Shown: positions 8,652-12,594 of the stretch, piece by piece | How positions within the stretch are numbered: the first letter of the stretch is position 1 | Layout: each line of letters opens with the position of its first letter | Source of the DNA: Dinochytrium kinnereticum | Lineage: Eukaryota > Chytridiomycota > Chytridiomycetes > Chytridiales > Chytridiaceae | Direction of reading: 5' to 3' | Assembly: GCA_027604005.1 (NCBI GenBank) | Contig: JADGJT010000540.1 | Location: forward strand, 1-12,594 | Length of the DNA: 12,594 nucleotides | Notes under the pieces: model-generated | The model's input: only the letters and a program-made list of their open reading frames with translations | What the model was told of the DNA's origin: nothing | Database searches by the model: none | Made by a program: the position numbers and the translations under genes

Positions 8652-9926
8652 TCAAACAAACTGCTTCTCCCCCGGCCTAGCCATCTTCTTGATTTCAACT
8701 GGATCCATCCTCATGGCCTCCCTCAACGTCGCAGGTGGAAGAGGTGATGGCGTCCGCGGTGCCCTCACTGGCTCTTGAGGCTCATAAGGCGGAAGATTAT
8801 TCCCATAACTTGCTCCATAAGACGGTTGAACTTGGACCTACAGTTTCAAACAAGGGAAGCTATTAACAGTCCATTGAAAAGCTGGCATCAAGGCATGCAG
8901 AATAAACATACCGCAGGACTCATCCCACCAATCTGCACCGTGGTATGGGGATAACCTGGCATAGCCAAATCTCTCTCCCTCTCATTCTGAATCGCTTTTG
9001 CCTTTTCATAAGCGCTGCATTGAGCAGCGACAACCGCTGCTAGCATAAGTGCCATAAAGATAACCCCAAAGATAACCCCAAGGATCTGAACAGGTACATC
9101 GTTCTTGCGACGGTTGTTGTTTGAGCCATAGTAGGTGGTGAAAGGTCTTATCGTTGATGGTAGAGTGAGAGTTTGCGGAGATGAAGGGTTGCGAGGGAAG
9201 GATGTGACGACCCCAGAGACTTTAACGGGGGAGTTGTCTAAATGAGAAAGAAGAGAAGGTGAGATAGCATTTCGAGACTCAAGTTATAAACATTTGACAT
9301 AGGCTTCTTCGTCGACGATAAAGTCACCCTCTGAATAATAGATCTCAAGAGGGCTTTCAATGTACACGACGCATCCGTATCGCTTGGTGCGCGATGTCGG
9401 GCTGGTTTCCCACATCCCCGTCCCGCTTTTAAAAGTAAGAAAAGTATAATTAGTATCAGCCATATCCTTTCACGTCGAAGACAAAAATAGACTGAACAAC
9501 ACCAACGCAAAAATATAAAAAAAATACTAACCATATGACACCTTGGCAAGTCGAGAATCTGGTACAAAGATCCAGAGCATTCAACCGATTTCCTTCATTA
9601 AAAAGGACGCACCATGGCTCTTTTGAAAGCATTCCATTACATTCAGGAGGCCCGCCCGCATAGCTCCTCGGAGAAGTACCCACATTAGGTATGAAAAGAA
9701 ACTCTGTTTCAGGGAAAAGTCGGGGAGCTTGGGTGAAGGCGCTATTGAGGCGGTTGATCTGAGGTTACAAAGGGGTCTTGCTGTTTAATATTAAACTCAC
9801 CTTGCTGCTGTTGTTAAGGGGAGGGTGGCCGATGGGTCTGCAGGGAGAGTGGAGGAAGGAAGGCTTTTCGCAGACCATCCATCGATCAGCACGGGAGCAC
9901 CGCAGCACGGCCTACCTGAGCGACAT
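8652..9926 (-). CDS. Six-cysteine single-pass membrane protein, family copy B, 6 exons
   Basis: The exons in transcript order are 9926-9916, 9863-9801, 9741-9532, 9425-9292, 9237-8912 and 8837-8652, giving 309 residues. It is a close paralog of the neighbouring minus-strand gene: exons 1, 3 and 4 are the same lengths (11, 210 and 134 nt) and all intron phases agree. The ectodomain cysteines are C59, C69, C84, C90, C95 (made across a splice) and C113. A Ser/Thr/Pro stalk precedes a membrane segment at about 189-211. The cytoplasmic tail contains LPPY (263-266), a Pro-rich stretch, and a last block starting LREAMRMD and ending PGEKQFV. The introns are 52, 59, 106, 54 and 74 nt. The intron 3 donor is GTTAGT and the intron 4 donor is GTTTAT, both weaker than usual but placed exactly as in the other copies. 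No signal peptide is visible. The function is unknown; a membrane receptor or adaptor is one possibility. Confidence 0.77.
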
Positions 9927-10051
9927 GATGGAGGACAACACAAGTTGTTTGCGGGGGGCTTCAAAGAGTCGACAGCCGTTTTGGATGCAGAACACAAAAA
10001 CACAAGGCGCGTATTTGCTTCTGATGGCGGGGAGCACAAGCGCCACATAAC

Positions 10052-10654
10052 ATGATGTTCAGAACTCACCTTTTGAGGGCCGTCTTTAATGCTTGCCACT
10101 TTGGTTCTTCACTTTTCACCGCATTCCTGCCATTCAGAGGTGATCAACCAACCAGTTTGCACTTATCTCATATAAACCATCATCGTGATGCTTCTATGCT
10201 GATAGTCTCTGTCCAAACAAGCTCTGGGCTCTCTTTTTGTTCTTTAGAAAAGCCATTGGCAGAGTCCGCACCAGTTCAAAAAGATAAGAACGGGTTCACC
10301 TTGGCCCCCACATCTTCCATTCTTGTGCCTGATGAGACAGAAGCTAATGTTGCCCCTCCAGGGTTCAATTCCCAGCCACCACCATCCAGAGATCAGGTAA
10401 AACTTGCAAAAAAGAGGGTATACTCTTCCAGGCAAAATGCAACGGTGGACATGCTCCTCGGCTCTAAGCATTTTGTAGACTGGAGCTTACTGAATGTATT
10501 TAACTGGAAGCAGTCGGGAAGACCATCACGGTTGTTCTTCCTGCCAAAGGGTCACCCTATAACCGTATACATGAAACGAGCCTCCTGTACTCTGCTGATG
10601 CTGTTGAAGAAGTGATCTTCCCTTGGAATCCTTGCTCATATCTTCAATAATATC
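10052..10654 (+). pseudogene. Possible decayed or unresolved gene (low confidence)
   Basis: A frame open from 10052 to 10615 codes for 187 residues with ordinary amino-acid composition (for example HFVDWSLLNVFNWK). From about 10510 a different frame reads plausibly (GKTITVVLPAKGSP, then SLLYSADAVEE) and stops near 10654. A frameshift or an intron could link them, but no convincing donor and acceptor pair restores one frame. I recognise no family. It may be a relic of a gene between the two family members, or chance. There is no start context or promoter support. Confidence 0.2.
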
Positions 10655-11199
10655 AGCGTGCAGTATAAGGTGCTCAGTTGGCTCCTAAGCATTTATTTTT
10701 CCTATGAAAACCATATCAATAGTTATTGAATGCGCCCATCTACATTTAAAGGTCCCAAGGTGGGGTCACCATAATTCATGATTATAGGACCAAGTTCCCA
10801 TAATTAAAAAACTTTTATTTTGACCTATAAAACCACCTACATTATTTAATATTGAGACCCACTAATAATAATATCAACAGACGCAGAGCTCATAAAAAAT
10901 GATGGATTATATCCCTTGCATAGGGAGGGAGAGACTTCTGCATTGTTGTGTCGTCTACTCCTCTCCATGCCGGCCAGTGCAATAACATCCGGGAACTCGA
11001 GGGTCGTAAAAAGTGGGGATGTTGCGTGAAGGAAGGGGTCATAGGGTTTTGCCAAAACTCTTGCTTCCGCAATTCGCGATATTTGCCAATATCTAAGAGG
11101 TAGCAGTTTACACCTCTGCTCTTACGGTCCGATCTCCGTTGCATTCACCAAGGACATCTGACCCTGTTGTGTCACAGGAGAGGCTGCTAACGCATGCAG

Positions 11200-11303
11200 G
11201 TTCAAACACTACTAAAGTTCAAACACGCCCCAAGTTCAAATGCAGAACGCGTTGCCTTGTAGACGGAATAAAGCGGTTGTCGCCTTCGGCAACGTGTTTG
11301 AAC
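11200..11303. repeat. Three GTTCAAACAC direct repeats at 17-bp period plus one inverted copy
   Basis: GTTCAAACAC occurs at 11200-11209 and 11217-11226, and as GTTCAAATGC at 11234-11243, with a regular 17-base step. The exact reverse complement GTGTTTGAAC is at 11294-11303. Just before the inverted copy, GTTGTCG-CCTT-CGGCAAC (11276-11293) can form a 7-bp hairpin with one G-T pair. The array ends about 60 bases before the start of copy C, so it may be a binding-site cluster or a structured leader. Confidence 0.65.
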
Positions 11304-11366
11304 TGTGCGCGGCGCGCATCTCTTCGCCCTTAAAGACACTCAGTCCTGGCTATCAGCGACAAGGAA

Positions 11367-12366
11367 ATGTCTTTGGCCATGTCTTCAACCACGTCTGAGC
11401 TCATGGCGACCACGATGATCTTCAGCATCCCCTCAGCAACAGTCTCAAGGTATACATCAGTACTTCCTCTTTGTCTGATGGCTCACAAAGACCACCTTAA
11501 GCTTCGTGACGGAAACTCCAGGTTTCCCCAACACAGAGTACCTCAGCATTTCTCAAACAGACCCTTATAATCCCATTGCGGCACAACCCTTTCCTCCGGA
11601 ATGCAATATCCTCTCCACAATCACCTGCTTCATATACGGAGGCATCAAGCTTGACGCGCTATCTCTCTGTTCAAAGATTAATGCCTGCGAGGGTGTTGTG
11701 TGGTGAGAGAGCCGATTACAACATTGTCTTGATGATGCCCTCCTTTTTTTTTTTAAAACTGTTGCTTTCACAAACCATCTTTTAGCGGCACCACCATCTT
11801 TGGCAGCCAAACCCAGATAAATGGCTGCACTCTTTACATTTCCACTAGCATGATCATCTACCCACTTGTATCTGAGAATCATCGGCCAATGGTTTCATAC
11901 GTCAAATGTAGGTCATCTATTCTCCGACGTAGCGTTGAATCTAAGAGTCTCTTATTAATATCCTTCAACAGACGGCCGAACAGCTAACATCGCCGGTGTC
12001 AGCACCGTCGTATCCCGCCCTTCATCTCCGACAACAATAAGTCTGTCACCTACGCTGCTGGCCACCTTAACTGGATCAGGCACTGATCAAAGTCATGGCA
12101 ACACCATCACCGGGGAAAAGATTCGCATGCTCGTCATGATTGTAGCCGTTTCACTGACTGCCATAACGACTGCCATCGTGCTCTTTCCTGCATACAAGTC
12201 CCGTCAAGCGTCCAATAAGCTAAGGAGGAGGGATCAGGATCTCCTGGATCAGGTCACTGTCGTTACTTCAGCTGATATCGATCTTCCGGTTTATCCTGAA
12301 CCCCATACGGACAGACCGGTTTATGTAGCTCAATCAATCCCTGCAGACCCCACATCTCGGCCTTGA
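11367..12366 (+). CDS. Six-cysteine single-pass membrane protein, divergent inverted copy C, 4 exons
   Basis: The exons are 11367-11449, 11502-11702, 11786-11907 and 11972-12366, giving 266 residues. It belongs to the same family as the two minus-strand genes but is far more diverged. The three introns (52, 83 and 64 nt) match the positions and phases of introns 2, 3 and 4 of copies A and B, while their first and last introns are absent. The cysteines are C62, C70, C84, C90, C95 (again TG plus C across a splice) and C109. FPNTEYLSI replaces FPETEFLFI of the others. A Ser/Thr stalk leads to a membrane segment (about 188-210), then KSRQASNKLRRR. The tail keeps LPVY (240-243) but lacks the block ending PGE(R/K)QFV. 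The start ATG follows AAGGAA; a second ATG four codons on (MSSTTS) is an alternative. No signal peptide is visible. The frame is intact, so it is not obviously a pseudogene. Confidence 0.72.
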
Positions 12367-12594
12367 CTGGTTTACGGAGTTGCGACGCGCTAATCGTCTC
12401 TTGCCTAATTTTCTTAAAACAACGCTTCATGTATTAAGATAATGCTATTTTTCTTTTCAACCTCGAAGTGCTTTTATTCAACAAAATTACCAAGCTACCC
12501 AAGTACCTCTTCTTAGTTGTTGTAAATGACGCGTGAGGCGACGCGTCCAGGCGCCATGGTGGGTGGGAGCATGGCCCACGCGTCACCCTACGCG
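12367..12594. other. 3' flank of copy C to window end
   Basis: AT-rich sequence typical of a 3' untranslated region gives way abruptly, near 12525, to GC- and CpG-rich sequence with several ACGCGT sites. The window ends inside this element. Confidence 0.5.
12527..12585. repeat. Inverted repeat TGACGCGTG / CACGCGTCA
   Basis: The nine-base arms at 12527-12535 and 12577-12585 are perfectly complementary. A further ACGCGT lies at 12541-12546, with GGCGCC and CCATGG in the spacer, and a partial CTACGCG closes the window. It could be the edge of a small repeat family or of a CpG-rich promoter. Confidence 0.55.

Larger units (their letters stand above)
9927..11366. other. Divergent intergenic region between copies B and C
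   Basis: This long spacer holds the promoters of two diverging family members. A plus-strand frame open over 10052-10615 gives a 187-residue peptide without motifs. A second frame near 10503-10654 also gives a protein-like stretch (for example SPYNRIHETSLLYSADAVEE), so a decayed or multi-exon gene is possible but not called. The AT-rich part at 10640-10870 includes TATAAAA at 10826-10832. The repeats at 11200-11303 are listed separately. Confidence 0.45.

Noticed and set aside
9778..10055. Plus-strand frames opposite the start of copy B
   Set aside because: They are antisense shadows of exons 1 and 2 of copy B.
9797..10099. 100-residue minus-strand frame with extra Cys-rich sequence upstream of copy B
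   Set aside because: Copy A has an in-frame stop at the matching place. The conserved ATGTCGCT exon with a short intron explains both copies better.
10361..10373. GGGTTCAATTCCC, which resembles a tRNA T-arm / B box
   Set aside because: No acceptor-stem partner or anticodon arm is found at the right distance, and the nearest A-box-like sequence is about 100 bases away.

Overview
This window looks like the left end of a fungal chromosome. It opens with about 350 bases of degenerate C-strand telomeric repeat (CCCTAA and variants). The genes that follow are interrupted by short spliceosomal introns (48 to 142 nt) with GTRNGT-type donors and CTRAY-like branch sites. A fungus is the best fit: a secreted pepsin-type protease with a Kex2-like processing site, many Ser/Thr-rich single-pass membrane proteins, and compact introns. 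A zoosporic (chytrid-like) fungus is my guess, but it is inference; no marker here fixes the lineage.

Layout: 1-354 telomere-like tract; 917-2519 (+) secreted aspartic protease in 4 exons; 2520-3439 T-rich intergenic DNA with two small palindromic elements; 3440-4899 (+) type II membrane, glycosyltransferase-like protein in 4 exons; 5545-6089 (+) small single-pass membrane protein with a Lys/Glu/Ala-rich tail in 2 exons; 6829-8103 (-) and 8652-9926 (-) two tandem paralogous membrane proteins, each with 6 exons; 11367-12366 (+) a third, divergent and inverted member of the same family in 4 exons; 12527-12585 an ACGCGT-containing inverted repeat next to the window end. All gene models were spliced by hand. 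They are supported by continuous frames, canonical GT/AG boundaries and, for the three paralogs, by intron positions and phases that match between copies.

The main point of interest is the three-gene family. Each protein has a short Ser/Thr-rich N-terminus without an obvious signal peptide, an ectodomain with six cysteines at matching places (one codon assembled across a splice junction), a Ser/Thr/Pro stalk, one membrane segment, and a cytoplasmic tail carrying an LPxY motif. Two copies also share a C-terminal block ending PGE(R/K)QFV that the third lacks. I do not recognise the family with confidence. The ectodomain resembles a PAN/apple-like module, and LPxY suggests binding by a WW-domain protein such as a Rsp5/Nedd4-type ubiquitin ligase. 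There is no operon logic here; the genes share secretory or membrane location and a fast-evolving subtelomeric setting.
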